From assembly GCF_027409185.1 (NCBI RefSeq), contig NC_084469.1, forward strand, positions 83,053,918 through 83,117,917: DNA of 64,000 bases, written 5' to 3'. This document shows, piece by piece, positions 35,549 to 48,026 of the stretch. How positions within the stretch are numbered: the stretch's first letter is position 1; each line of letters begins with the position of its first letter. A program made the position numbers and the translations under genes. A model generated the notes under the pieces. The model was given only the letters and a program-made list of their open reading frames with translations. It was not told where the DNA came from and made no database searches. Source of the stretch: Cynocephalus volans (Eukaryota; Chordata; Mammalia; Dermoptera; Cynocephalidae).

Positions 35549-35606
35549 ATCCTAACAATATGACAATACTCAATAGGACTTTTCAAGATGAACCACTAAT
35601 TATGGA
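35549..35606 (+). CDS. ITFG1: ITFG1 exon 4
   Basis: A short 58-bp exon with acceptor CTTTTTACAG and donor GTAAGT. With the G from exon 3 it reads D-PNNMTILNRTFQDEPLIM plus GA. Two N-glycosylation sequons are visible (NMT and NRT), as expected of a heavily glycosylated ectodomain. Phase at both ends fits exons 3 and 5. Confidence 0.95.
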
Positions 35607-36886
35607 GTAAGTATGTGCTTGCTTGCTTTGGAATGATTTTAAACTTAAACACATAATAAAATCTTTACATAGGAAACTACTTTGTTAGTAGTACTCAAAT
35701 TGACACTAAATTCTCTCTCCCTTAAAGCTGATAGGGGCTTATACTCTTGATTACATGATATTTATTTGCCGTGATAGAGGAAAGAGAAAAATGAAATTCA
35801 TCATGTTGTGAAAAGGAAGAGAGTTGTGTTTTTGCTTCACTAGCTTAGAATGTGTTCATTATGGACCTTTGTTCTTGTTAGCCATGTCGTTACTCAAAGA
35901 ATTTAGATAGCTGTTTTTGAGTAAAACTGTTATGCTTGATTGACGAATATGAAAGATACAGTGTTTCCTTCAGAAATTTAGAAAGATTTTTATATTAAGG
36001 AGAAATTTTTGTCCTTGTTATAACTGTTGTTTTGTGTTCTCATTTATTTCCTAAAAATACACTCCTGTAACAGGATAATTAAATCCAAATTTCTGGTAGG
36101 GTATTTTGGTAATGAGGTAGAAATCATTCTTGGAACTAAAGCAAAATATGGCCATATTTTTTTTTTTTTTTACCATTACTGCCTTTCTTACAGTTATTAA
36201 AATCATAGTCATTCAGCAATAGGTCAGTGGCCAATAGAAATCTGAACTATAAATCCAAGGATTAATCTTCTGAAAGGTACTCAGCCTGATTTCTATTATA
36301 GTTGTGAATTTTTTTTATTTTTGTTACGATGTTCAATGACCAGTATAAATTTTTTAACAGCTAGGGATTTTTGAGGGGAGTTTATTGCTCCTAAGCCCAT
36401 CTAAATTTTGGTCATGATTCTGAAATAAGTTTCTAGTAATTAGAGCTGTCTCTTTATTACTCACTAATAGACTAGCTTATGGAGAAGTTATAGACATTGC
36501 CAAAATCTCATAACAGAAGTTTATTTCTTGCTCATACTACATGTGCAGTTTGGGTCAGCAATTGGCTCGGCTCTATGCCATCTCTTGGAGAGTCAGACTG
36601 TCAGAGGCCTCTCTGTCTTTGTAGCTGGGCCATCTGAAACACGTGTTCTTCTCATTGTCATGGCAGGCTTAGAGACGGCTGGAGGATCCAGTAACAAAAA
36701 TCAAACACTGTGCTTTGGAAGTAACACATGTCACTTGTGCTGACGTTTTATTGACCTCAACTAGATATTGCTGAACATTCTAATGTTTACCACACCTCCC
36801 AAAAGTTTTTTTTTTTTTTAACTTTTAAAACTAATTAGAGGTGAGAATTTAATAGTTACTTAATATTGTAAATGTTTTCTTTTCAG
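35607..36886 (+). other. ITFG1: ITFG1 intron 4
   Basis: A 1.28-kb intron. The stretch 36455-36790 looks like an ancient interspersed repeat of uncertain family, with a less AT-rich block inside AT-rich sequence. Nothing else is recognised. Confidence 0.8.
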
Positions 36887-36961
36887 CTTCAATGGTGATC
36901 TAATTCCTGATATATTTGGTATCACAAATCAGTCCAACCAACCACAGATACTATTAGGAGG
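36887..36961 (+). CDS. ITFG1: ITFG1 exon 5 (third FG-GAP motif)
   Basis: A 75-bp exon preceded by TTTTCAG and followed by GTGAGT. It completes an Asp codon and reads FNGDLIPDIFGITNQ, then ends in a Gly-Gly turn (GGA GG|G). DFNGDLIPD is a third, slightly divergent Ca2+-loop/FG-GAP motif. It is followed by an 18.9-kb intron full of transposons. Confidence 0.95.
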
Positions 36962-39900
36962 GTGAGTAAATATGATTATAACCATGTAATTAATTGAATG
37001 TATTGTTGCTACTGCAGGGACTGTGTGTCTATATGAATGGAGTGCTTTAACCATTGGGAAAAAAAAATTGTTCATTGGAAATCCTTGCTCTTAAAGATTT
37101 TTAAAAGAGCATTTGGTCAACATAAGCTTTCTTAAACCTTTCAGGTTTGATCTACAACTGCTTTCTATATAGACACAGCTTGTTTCTTTTAATTCCCTGG
37201 AAATTAGAGATATAAACTTTCCAAGTCCCGATTAAACGTTGGTTTATTAGATGTTTTTGGAAATGGAAAGATCTAATTTAAATAGGATGGATAGCTGCAG
37301 TCTTGATTGGATCCTCCACTTTAGTCATGTTAGCTCCCAGACTTTAGTTGGTAAGCTGTGTTTCTTCTTTCCTTCATTTGTTCAGTGAACAATCAGTAAT
37401 TGCCTAAAAATGTAAGCACTCCTCCTCTAAGCTCTGAAACTTTTCGGTGTGTACTTTATCCTTGAGCAGTATGTATGTTAGTCCTCTCTCATTATCCAAG
37501 CATGCAATCCTTTGGAAAAACTGTCTGAAATCTTGCAACTCAAAAATCTCTGTTATAATTACTCTGGATTTAAATAGAACTGTCCTCCTAGCATAAGAAT
37601 TCATCATGACAAGATACTTTTCATAAGATATCTTCAATCTGCTTAATTTTTTCTGTTTCTGATAAGGCAAAATTTAGTTCAACAGTACAGAACACATTTA
37701 TTTACTCCTCTGACTTTCTGGAAAGTGCAGAGAACCACCTTTATCAATCTGTCTTCTGCAACTACATGGCAATCTAATGAATTTTCTCTCTATGTTTTGT
37801 AGAATTAGTGTGTTTTTATGATTAGTTTTCAAAATGTGATTCATAGGCATACGGATGCATAAATTATCAAAATTTAAGGTATTGTGAAGAGAAACTATCA
37901 TATTTCTTAACACTGTTTTCTGGAGGTTTTCAGTAAAGAATATGGGTGTTTTGATTCTAGTCATAGTGAACTTTGAAAGAATTATTGTGAATTTTGAATG
38001 AGAAATCTGTTTGTTTTGTCCCAAACTCTGAAAAATATCTGGAAGAGACTCCTGCTTTAGACACAAATTGAATGGAGATTCTGATTTGCTTTTGTGGCCA
38101 TGTCTAGGAGGAACTCAGGATGGGTGGGATGAGGTGAACAACATAGGCCACTCCACTCCCACCACAGCTAGTTGAGACTGTTCAGGAAACTGTGTCCTTT
38201 CTTTTCCTCTGTTCAAAGGCAGATGTGATTGAGAATGTGGTGATGACTTCTGTCCTGGTTCATTTCATGTTCATCTCCATTTTGGTCAAAGAAATAATTG
38301 GAATATCTTTAATTTGATATAGTTTGGCTTTTAGAAATTAAAGCTTGCGAAACAGCTTTTGTTGATATTTCAAAAAGTAAAACTTTTAATATCTTTATGG
38401 AGTTTTTAATTTAATCTATAAGAAAACTATTTAAATGTCATGTGATAGTATCATAACTTATTTGTTCTGAATTCTATATTAGATTTTTTCTCTGATCCTT
38501 CTTGAAAAAGTATGGCTTTTAAAACTTACTATGCCTAAACACATGTTCACTTGCATTATTTATGTATTATATTCTGGTATACTCCAATATACTGGAATAG
38601 TACTCTGGTATTTTATGATATATCTCATTTAAACTTCAGTTACACATTAAACTATAGTAGCTAACCATACTCTAAGTGACAAATTTGAATCCAAGATTAT
38701 TTGTCCTGATGCCGATTTAAAGAATGAAGTTATATAAATTGACAGAAAAGAATTTTTGTCGATAGCATTGTTAGGATGACTGTAGCCTAGCAGTATCATG
38801 ATTCAGACAGCAAAAAGCTGAACATGTTTCTGTGGGAGCCAACATTAATATGTTACTAAAATAAGATAAATATATTCAGTTTTATAAACAATAGACACAG
38901 GCATAGACACGTAAGTGAAAAAACTATCAGGATCAACATTTTGGACTATTCATATGACCTTGATTGGCAGCCCAATCCTATTTATCAAGGAGTCTAAACT
39001 CACTTGATTTATCCAGAAATCTGTGTTTTGCAACTTAAATATTATGCTTTATGGGTATACCATACCCAAGATCACCTTAAATTTAATTACATTTGGCCAG
39101 CACCTTAGTTTTAAGGGAAACTTGTAGTGGTCTTTATTAGAGTGCTAAATGCTTCCATAGGATTGTGCTGGAAAACCCAGGCCTATACTTGGCCCAGTAC
39201 AGACATGGAAATCAGAGGTTTCCCACAGTTAAAACTAGCACAACCAGTTTGTCTGGAGTAAAGGTGCAAATGCTCAGTCTAAGCAGACAGTGGTAATACG
39301 TAGAAGTAACCCTTGTAATTGGTGTAGTGGAGTTTATCTGACAGAGAAAGGAAGGGTGCTAAATCTACTGAAGTGCAGGAGATAATTGAAGTGTGTTAAA
39401 TGGTCAAAGGTGAGGCTTCAGTTTGCACCTCAACTTTACTTTATAATGACTTGAAATAATGTAATAATGTGCCACATTACTTAGAAATAATACCTAGCTA
39501 TTAAGTATTAGAGCACCTTCTGCCAGTGATGTGAGATTATTGTTAATGAGCATTTTCTATAGGAGGGTATTTGAAACTGCTGTTACATAAGCATTCAAAA
39601 TATTGTTTTTAGTATTGAAGTGAAAACACTTGTGTGTGTAATTTTAATCAAGACCATATATCATGTTGGTCAAATCTTCTATGACTCACATATTGAGTTC
39701 AAACACATTTCTGGACCAGGCCCAAGTTGTATACTTGGAGATATTAATGTTAAGTATGTGACAGATATATACTTTCCCAAAACTCTGTTTACTTCACAAA
39801 TGATTGCATGAAAATTTTGAATGTAATAATAGTGGCACTAAAAGTAGCCATTTTTAACTGTTAGTTGTGGTGGTAGGTTTCTTCCCTCTGTTATCAGAAA

Positions 39901-42900
39901 AAACTCTATCCACTATTTAAGTATAGTGAGCTATTGTCAATCTGGAAGGACTAAATCACTATTTTCCATCTAACATTTCACTTATTCTCACTTTCTAACC
40001 AATGACTGATTTAATTAATCATCCTTTATTTTTACTGCTGATTTTATTTGTTTGCCGATGCATTTCATATAATATTATAAATATTTATCTTAATGAAATA
40101 ATAATATGATGTATCACTTAAATCTATTGAGTAGAAAGAATATGAAAATTATGATGAGTTGTATAACAGAAAATAAAACCAAATAATCCTCAAGGCGCAG
40201 CTTTTAACTTTGTAATCAGCATTGGTACTCATAATCTTAACCAAAAAAGGTGGCTTTGAAATGATTCATGTTTTCATAGGTTTCCCCTTCCTTTCTCACC
40301 CCATATACCATTTATATTTTTAATGCTGTTGTTAAAAGGAATCCATTAGAACTTGAGAAATCAGGTTTTTATCAGTATTTCCATGGAAACATTACATCAG
40401 TTTTCTAACTCTTCTCTTTTCCTAAAGAAACTTTGCTATTGGAGATAAATTGATTTATTATCCCAATGTTTCTCACCCAAGCCTTTTTCTTTTCAAAATT
40501 ATACCACAGAGATAGTGAAAAGCTTTTGGCAGATGACTTAAATTTTTATATGCTGTGATTATTTGAAGTGGCATGACATAATTTCTTAAGGATCCATAAT
40601 TTTGATTCCTGGAGTCCCACCAGATGCTTTTGAGGGGTCAGTTAAATGACCGAAGATTCTCTGGTGATTTATCATACTGCTTTGTTTTGGATGCTAGTTG
40701 GTAGTATTATATTTAAATTAAATTTTGTTTGTTTCTAAGTAAATGGTTTAAGATGTTGCCCTCAAAATTTAGTCATCTTGCTTTTATTTAAATCTTAATT
40801 TTTGCATGTGTATTTATAGTAAACATTCAGAAAGATATTATCCTTTTGAGAAAAGGATAGTTTTATGCTTTCTATGCAAATAAATTTGATAGTAACACTT
40901 CATCATAAAGGTAATAATTGATAATATTTAAAAGTGTCTTGAATTCAGCATATTTTTCTTAGCATGTATCAGAATTATGTGTCTTCCTTTGAGAGGAAGC
41001 CATTTTGTTTTATCTCATTAGTATTTGCATATGTATTATAAAAGAGTTCATTTTAAAACTGGTATAGTTAGAAAAAGTCATTTATACAGCAGACTTTGAA
41101 TAAGATTAGTATATATTACAATTTCAATGTAGGGTAAAATGCATCAGAATCATTTATACATTTATAATTTCTGAAAATATAGGTTAAGTCCTCTTTTATT
41201 AGATTCATTTTGCATTTTTTAAAAGTTTATGTGCTGTTGAAAATGCCCTATAAATACTTGATTCTTAACAGTATGAAGGTCTAAGTTCTGTGCTCTAGTT
41301 CCTGAGTGAGTTACATGGTAGTCCTGAGTGGAGGTGTGGGTTCATTTGTGGGCTTATGCTTCTTCACATTGCCTGCTCATTTGTAGTATCTGCCTGTCCT
41401 AGGAGCCAGTGCTGCTAGTCATGTCTCTTAGGTGTAATATTACTGTTGCATACCCTGTAGAGGTAGGAGTATTGAGACAAAGTACAGATATGGCTGAAAA
41501 AAATCTCCATATTTCCTCTTATGAATATAAGATGTTATTGCTGAGAGGTCCTTAAGATTTTAGGCAAATCACCTTCTTGATCCTTGGGTTTCATAGCTTT
41601 TCTTATCTAAAATTGATGTGTCTGAGAATGTACCTATTTTCACTGTAACTTTCTTCTCCTTCATATATATTCCTTACCCTTCTTAAATCTTACCAATGGT
41701 GCATTTCCTGGTGAGTAAAAACCCATATGCACCAAACACAGGGGAAACCTCCTTTTATGGGTAATCCAGATATCCGAAATAACAGAACATCTAGTCTTTC
41801 TATTTCTTATATGTATTTCTCTTAATGTGAAGCTTGACTGCAAAAGCAGGCATTTTGGTTCACATAGAGATAGCCTAAATTAAGATGTACTAGAATGGAG
41901 TCATAGTAGAAAGACATTTTGTTTTAATGACTTTGCCTCTTTCGTCCCTTGACTATTGTGAAAGAATCAATTATTATTGTTGAGAGAGCCAAGCAAAGAG
42001 AGCATCCATAAGAAACACCGAATTCCAAAAGGCAGATCTTTCAGCTATTCTTAGTACTCTATCCCTAGGACACATCATTAAATGGAAAGAAGTTACCTTT
42101 CATTCCAAAGTAATTTTGGATGATGACAATGATTGTTTTCAGTGTGACTGGAATGTTCTCTAAGGCTAAAACATTTTTGTAATTTCTTTCATATTAGACA
42201 TGCATTTTTCTGTAATGTAGCATTATATTTTATCAAATCACATCAAGAAAATTCCATTTAAAGTTAACCATCTTATGAAATTTTATCTTTACTGTTTTCT
42301 GTATCATATTAATTAAAAATAAATTTACATGCTGGTTTCTGAGCCAAATAATTTTTTGCAGTATATAGCTTTCCCTTTTATTAAAGTCACAGGAAAAGTT
42401 TGCTGTGTTTGATGAAATGAGAAAGAAATGGTATTATTTCTGATTTTTATTCTCTATTTTTATTTAATTACTCCAAAATCCAGACCCAGAGTTCAATGCG
42501 CAAACACATTTACTGAAGGACTATTATGTCATTTATCATACAAATTGTAACAAATTATTTTGCTGCATTACATTGCATTGCTATAAGTTAACTAATAATA
42601 AATAGGATGTTGTTTTATGATCGGGGTTTTATAACCTATTTTATAAAAATAGATAAATGAATTTTATCAGAATTGCATTATTTTAATCTTGACTGCTTTT
42701 GGTTAATAATCTATCCTACACTATATATTCTGTAATTTTGTAGTATTTTTTATAATATTCCTTGAAACACTTAGGTTTTTTTATTAAGACATAATTGATT
42801 ATATATATTTGCGGGGTACAGAGTTGAATATCAATATCCATTCACAATATGTAATGATCAAATCAGGATAATTAGTATATTCATTATTAGAAAATGTGAT

Positions 42901-45900
42901 CATTCATTGTGACCCTTAACCAATTTCTTGTGAACCGTTTTCCCCCTCCACCTTTCCCACCTCTAGTCTGTTCTTTTTGAAAAGTTTAATTTATTATTGT
43001 GATTTTTGTTTCTTTCTTGCTTTCTGTTTTTTTAATTTATTTATTTTTTAGCTCCCACTTATGAGAGAAGACATGAGGTATTTCTCTTTCTATGCCTGGC
43101 TTATTTCACTCAACATAATTTTCTTGAAGCTCATCCATGTTGCTATGAATGGCAGAATTTCATTCTTTTTTTATGGCAGTGTAATATTTCATTGGGTGTA
43201 TATACCACATTTTTCTTATCCAGTCATCCATTGATAGACATTTAGGTTGGTTCCAACTCTTGGCTATTGTGAATAGAGCTGAGATAAACATGGGAGTGCA
43301 GGTATCCCTTCAACAAGATGATTTCCATTCCTATGGGAATCCCACCAGCAGTGGGATTGCCAGATTGTATGGCAGTTCTATCTATAGTTGTTTGAGAAAC
43401 CTCCATACTGGCTGCACTAATTTACAGTCCTACCAACAGTGTAGGATGGTTCCCCTTTCTCTGCATCTTCACCAGCATTTGTTATTCTCTGTCTTTGATA
43501 ATAGCCAGTCTAACTGGGGTGAGATGGTATCTCAGGGTAGTTTTGATTTGCATTTCCTAGATGCCTAGTGATATTGAGCATTTTCTCGTGTACCTGTTGG
43601 CCATTTGTATGTATTCCTTCGAGAAATGTCTATGCAGCTCCTTTGCCCATTTTTTATTCAGGTTAATTGTATTTCTACTGTTAAGTTGTTTGAGTTCCTT
43701 GTATATTTTGGATATTAATCCCTTGCTGGATGCATAGTTTGCGAATATTTTCTCCCACTCCGGTGTCTTTTCTCTCTGTTTGTTAGTTGTTTCTTTTGCT
43801 GTGCAGAAGCTTTGTAGTTTGATATATCCCGTTTGTTTATTTTTCCTTTTGTTGCCTGTGATTTGGGGGTCAAATTCATGAAGTCTATGCCCAGTCCTAC
43901 TTCCTGCAATGTTTCCCCTATGTTTTCTTCTAGGAGTTATATAGTTTCAGGTCTTATATTTAAGTCTTTAATCCATTTTGAGTTGATTTTGGTATATTGT
44001 GAGAGTTACGGGTCTAGTTTCATTCTTCTAACATGGATATCCAGTTTTTCTCAGCACCATTTATTGAAGAGGCTGTCCTTTCTTCAATGTATGTTCTTGG
44101 CACCTTTCTCAAAGATCAGCTGGCTGTAAGTATGTGGATTGATTTCTGGGTTCTTTATTCTGTTCCATTGGTCCATGTGTCTTTTTCTATGCCAGTACCA
44201 TGCTGTTTTTGTTAGTATAATCTCCAGCATTATTTTTTTTGCTCAGGATTGCCTTTGCTATTTGTGGTCTTTTATTGTTCCATATGAATATTAGGATTGT
44301 TTTTCTATTTCTGTGAAGAATGTCTTTGGTATTTTGATGGGGATTGCATTGAATCTGTAGATCACTTTGGGTAGTATGGACATTTTCACAATGTTAATTC
44401 TTTCAGACCAAGAACATGGAAAGTCGTTCCCTCTTTTTGTGTCCTCTTTAATTTATTTCAGTAGTGATCTGTAGTTCTCATTGTAGAGACCTTTCACCTT
44501 CTGGGTTAAATTGATTCCTGATGTATTTCTGATGATTACTGTAAATCGGCTTGCTTTCTTGATTTTTCTGCTAGTTCACTATTAGAGTATAAAAATGCTA
44601 CTGATTTTTGTGTGTTGATTTTGTATCCTGCAACTTTACTGAAATTGTTTATCAGCTCTACGAGTTTTTCGGTAAAGTCAATAGGTTTTTCTAGTTATGA
44701 GGTTATGTCATCTGCAAACAGGACAGTTTGACTTTGTCTTTTCCAATCTGGATATCCTTTATTTCTTTCCTTTGCCTGATTGTTCTGGCTAGTACTTCCA
44801 ATACTATGGTAAATAGGAGTGGTGAGAGTGGGCATCCCTGTCTTGTTCTTGTTTTTAAGGGATTTTTCCCATTCAGGATGATATTGGTGGTGGGTTTGTC
44901 ATATATGGCTTTTATTGTGCTGAGATACTTTCCTTTTATATTTAATTTGCTGAGAGTCTGTATCGTGAAGGGATGTTGAATTTTGTCACTTTTTGTGCAT
45001 CTATTGAAATCATATGGTTTTTGTCCTTGGTTTTTGTTGATGTGGTATATCACATTTATTAATTTGCATATGTCGAATCATCCTTGTATCCTCAAACCAT
45101 CCTTGCATCCTCAAACCATTCTTACATCCCCAGGAAGAATCCCACTTGATCATAGTGTATAATTTTTTTGATGTGTTGCTGTATTCTGTTTCTTAATATC
45201 TTGTTGAGGATTTTTGCATCTGTGTTTATCGAGAAAGTAGACCTGCAGTTTTCTTTTTTGTTGTTGTATATTTGTCTGATTTTGGTATTAGGGTGATGCT
45301 GGCCTCATAGAATGAGTTTGGGAGAATGGCCTCTGTTTCAATTTTTTTTAAATAGGTTTAAAAGGATTGGTGTTAATTTCTCTTTAAAAGTTTGATAGAT
45401 TTCAGCAATGAAGCCATCCAGTCCTTGGCTTTTTTCTATTGGAAGACTACTAATTGCCACCTCAACCTCATTGGTTGTTACCAGTCTGTTCAGGTTTTCT
45501 GTTTCTTCTTGGTTCAGTCTTGGTAGTTTGTATGTGTCTAGAAATTTATTCATTTCCTCCAGGTTTTCAAATTTGTTGGCATATACTTGTTCATAATAAT
45601 CTCTAATAATTCTTTATTTTTCTGTGGTATCGGTCATGATGTCTCCTTTTTCATTTCTGACTTTTATTACTTGGGTCTTCTTTCTCCTTTTTTTAGTTAT
45701 TCTAGCTGGAGGTTTATCTATTTTATCTCCTTGAAAAACTAACGTTTTGTTTTATTGATCTTTTATTTATTTATTTATTTTTGGTCTCTATTTCATTTAG
45801 TTGTGCTCTGAGCTTCTTTCCATCAACTAATTTGGGGATTGGATTGTTCTTGTTTTTCTAGTTCTTTGAGGTGTAACATTGGGTTGTTTATTTGGAGTCT

Positions 45901-46552
45901 CACTGTTCTTTTGTTGTGTTGCAATAAACTTCTGTCTTAGTATTGCTTTTGCAGTACCCAACAGGTTTTGGTATGATATGTCTTTATTTTCATTAGTTTC
46001 AAGAAAATTTTTAATTTCCTGTTTAATTTCTTCTTTGACCCATGGGTCATTCAGGAGCATGTTGTTTAATTTTCATGTATTTATGCTGTTTCCAAAGCTT
46101 CATTTTTATTGATTCCTAGTATTAATCTATTGTGGTCTGGAAAGATACTTGAAACGATTTCAGTCTTTTTAAATTTGTTGAGTCTTGATTTGTGATCTAA
46201 CATGAGCCCTATCCTAGAGAATGTTCTGTGTGCTGATGAGAAGAATGTATATTCTGTAGCTGCAGGATGAAATGTTCTGTAGATTTCTGCCAAATCTAGT
46301 TTTGTCTAAAGTGTAGTTATAATCCAGTTTTTCTCTAATTTGTTACCTGGATGCTCTCTCCACCCCTCTGAGAGAGGGGTGTTGAGGTCCTCACCTATGA
46401 TTATATTGGGATCTATCTCTCTCTTTAGGTCTAAGAGTTTTTGACTTACCTATCTAGGTGTTCCAGTGTAGGGTGCATCTATATTTATGATTGTTACATT
46501 TTCTTGCATGATAGACCCGTTAGTCATTATATAATGACTTTTCTGCTACATT

Positions 46553-48026
46553 TTTTAATCTTATTTTTTATCTTATTTTTTAAAATTTACTTATTATTAT
46601 TATTTTACGTTCTAAGATGTTGCTGCAGAGCAGTTGGGGAAGGAGGGGAAAAGGGATGGGAATAAGGTGGGGAGAGGAGGACAGAGGGAGTGGGGAGTGT
46701 GGTCGCGGCCTGTGGGACCCTCCTCATTCCGTCAGGGGAGCCCAAGGGGCTTCCAGCGGTGGCTGAGTTATGGCTGGCAGGATGCAGACATCAGGGAAGA
46801 TTGGCTGATGCCCCTCACTGCCCCAGCTCAGGAGTCTGTGGTTCTTCCACCAGTGACCTGGTGGTTCTCGCTGAGCTGGATCTGGATGTCGAGGGCATGG
46901 CTGAGGCCCTCAACACCCCCATTCCAGCTTGGGAGCCCATGGTGCTTCCTGGTGGGTCAGTGGTCATCACTGGGCTGGATGTGGACATCATGGGGGAGTG
47001 GCTCGGGCCTTCATCCTCCTACCACCCCAGTTTGGGAGCCTGGGGGGCTTCTGGTCCTTCTACATTTTATAGGTGTTCTTTACTGGTGTTAGACCTTTAC
47101 TGGTTAATATCAGAACTTTGTCTCTGATCTGTGGGGTTTTTAATTTTTCTTTCAGTTTTGTGTTGGATTATTTGCTATTCCCACCATTTAAACTCTGCCC
47201 TGGAACTAATTTATTATCCTTTGGTTATTTCTAAAATGGGGGAACTAAGTGTGGAAACCAGCCCTTGAGACCTGTGGTTGAGTTAAATTGCTGCTTTGCT
47301 GATGATTCTGAGAAGACTTTTTGTGCAGCTCAGGTTTTAATTGTTGACCTTGTAAGCACTTCAGGGTCTTGTGAGGTCTGGTATACCTGGGTTGTGTGGA
47401 AACTCTGGTCCAGGCTTGAGTCTTTTCAGCAAACTACACCCCATGCAGGTCTGCATTCCTGACTAGTCTCCACTGAGTGGGACTGTGCTGATTGGAGGGC
47501 AGATCAATTGTCCATGCTGTTCCCCAGTGTTCCCCAGTGAGCCAGTCTCCCCCACTCCTTGCACTCCAAAACACTACCCATGGGATAGTCCATATGCTGG
47601 TCCCTCGCGATGACTCACTGTTCTGAGTGGCTCCTTTTTTCAGTTCTTGTGGCGCCTCACTCCTATGTGGTCCATGGGAACCCTGTTAGTGGACTTGCTG
47701 GCCTAGGGGCCACCAAGGCCCTCTTCTCCCATGTAGCCTCCAAGCAACTTCACACAAAGGGTACAGAAGTGGCTTTTGCCAGCTCTTGCTCTGTGTGCAC
47801 ACTGGGGCCAGTCTTGAAGTGTTTGGGGGTCAAAACAGTTGGAGTGGTCTTTTCTTTCTCTCATCGTGGCTTTTCCCACCTTCATGAACTCCATTCGTCT
47901 CTCCTCTTCCCGTGAGCTCTAGCAGCCCTAGCTTGGCAGTCATTGCTTTTTAATAGTTGTAAATTGGTTGATTGTGGGAGAGTGTGACGCTGGGTACCAT
48001 CTATTCTACCATCTTGATTGGAAGTC
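46553..48026 (-). mobile_element. SVA-like composite retroelement (L1-type 5' end, VNTR, unique 3' end, A-rich tail)
   Basis: A 1474-bp block inserted in the old L1 and flanked by the 11-bp duplication TCTGCTACATT (46542-46552 and 48027-48037). On the minus strand it begins GACTTCCAATCAAGATGG, which shares CAAGATGG with the L1 5' end. About 0.95 kb of non-coding sequence follows, then a tandem repeat of about 95-103 bp (units starting on the plus strand at 46736, 46831, 46931 and 47034), then a unique 3' end (ACTGCTCTGCAGCAACATC) and an A-rich tail (46553-46612). It has no open frame of its own. The same 3' end and repeat unit recur at 57737-58003. These are the marks of a non-autonomous, L1-mobilised family. 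Its name, if it has one, is unknown to me. Confidence 0.75.
46736..47060 (-). repeat. Tandem repeat (VNTR) of about 100 bp inside the composite element
   Basis: On the plus strand, units begin with GGGAGCC or a variant at 46736, 46831, 46931 and 47034 (spacings 95, 100 and 103 bp). Each continues with a GG-CTTCC-like segment and a GGCTGGATG or GCTGGATCTGGATG core. About three and a third copies, diverged from one another. Confidence 0.75.

Noticed and set aside
46634-47127. Overlapping plus-strand frames of about 150 codons with a repeating protein pattern.
   Set aside because: They are produced by the 100-bp tandem repeat of the composite element on the strand opposite to it. The periodic protein reflects the repeat and is not a gene.
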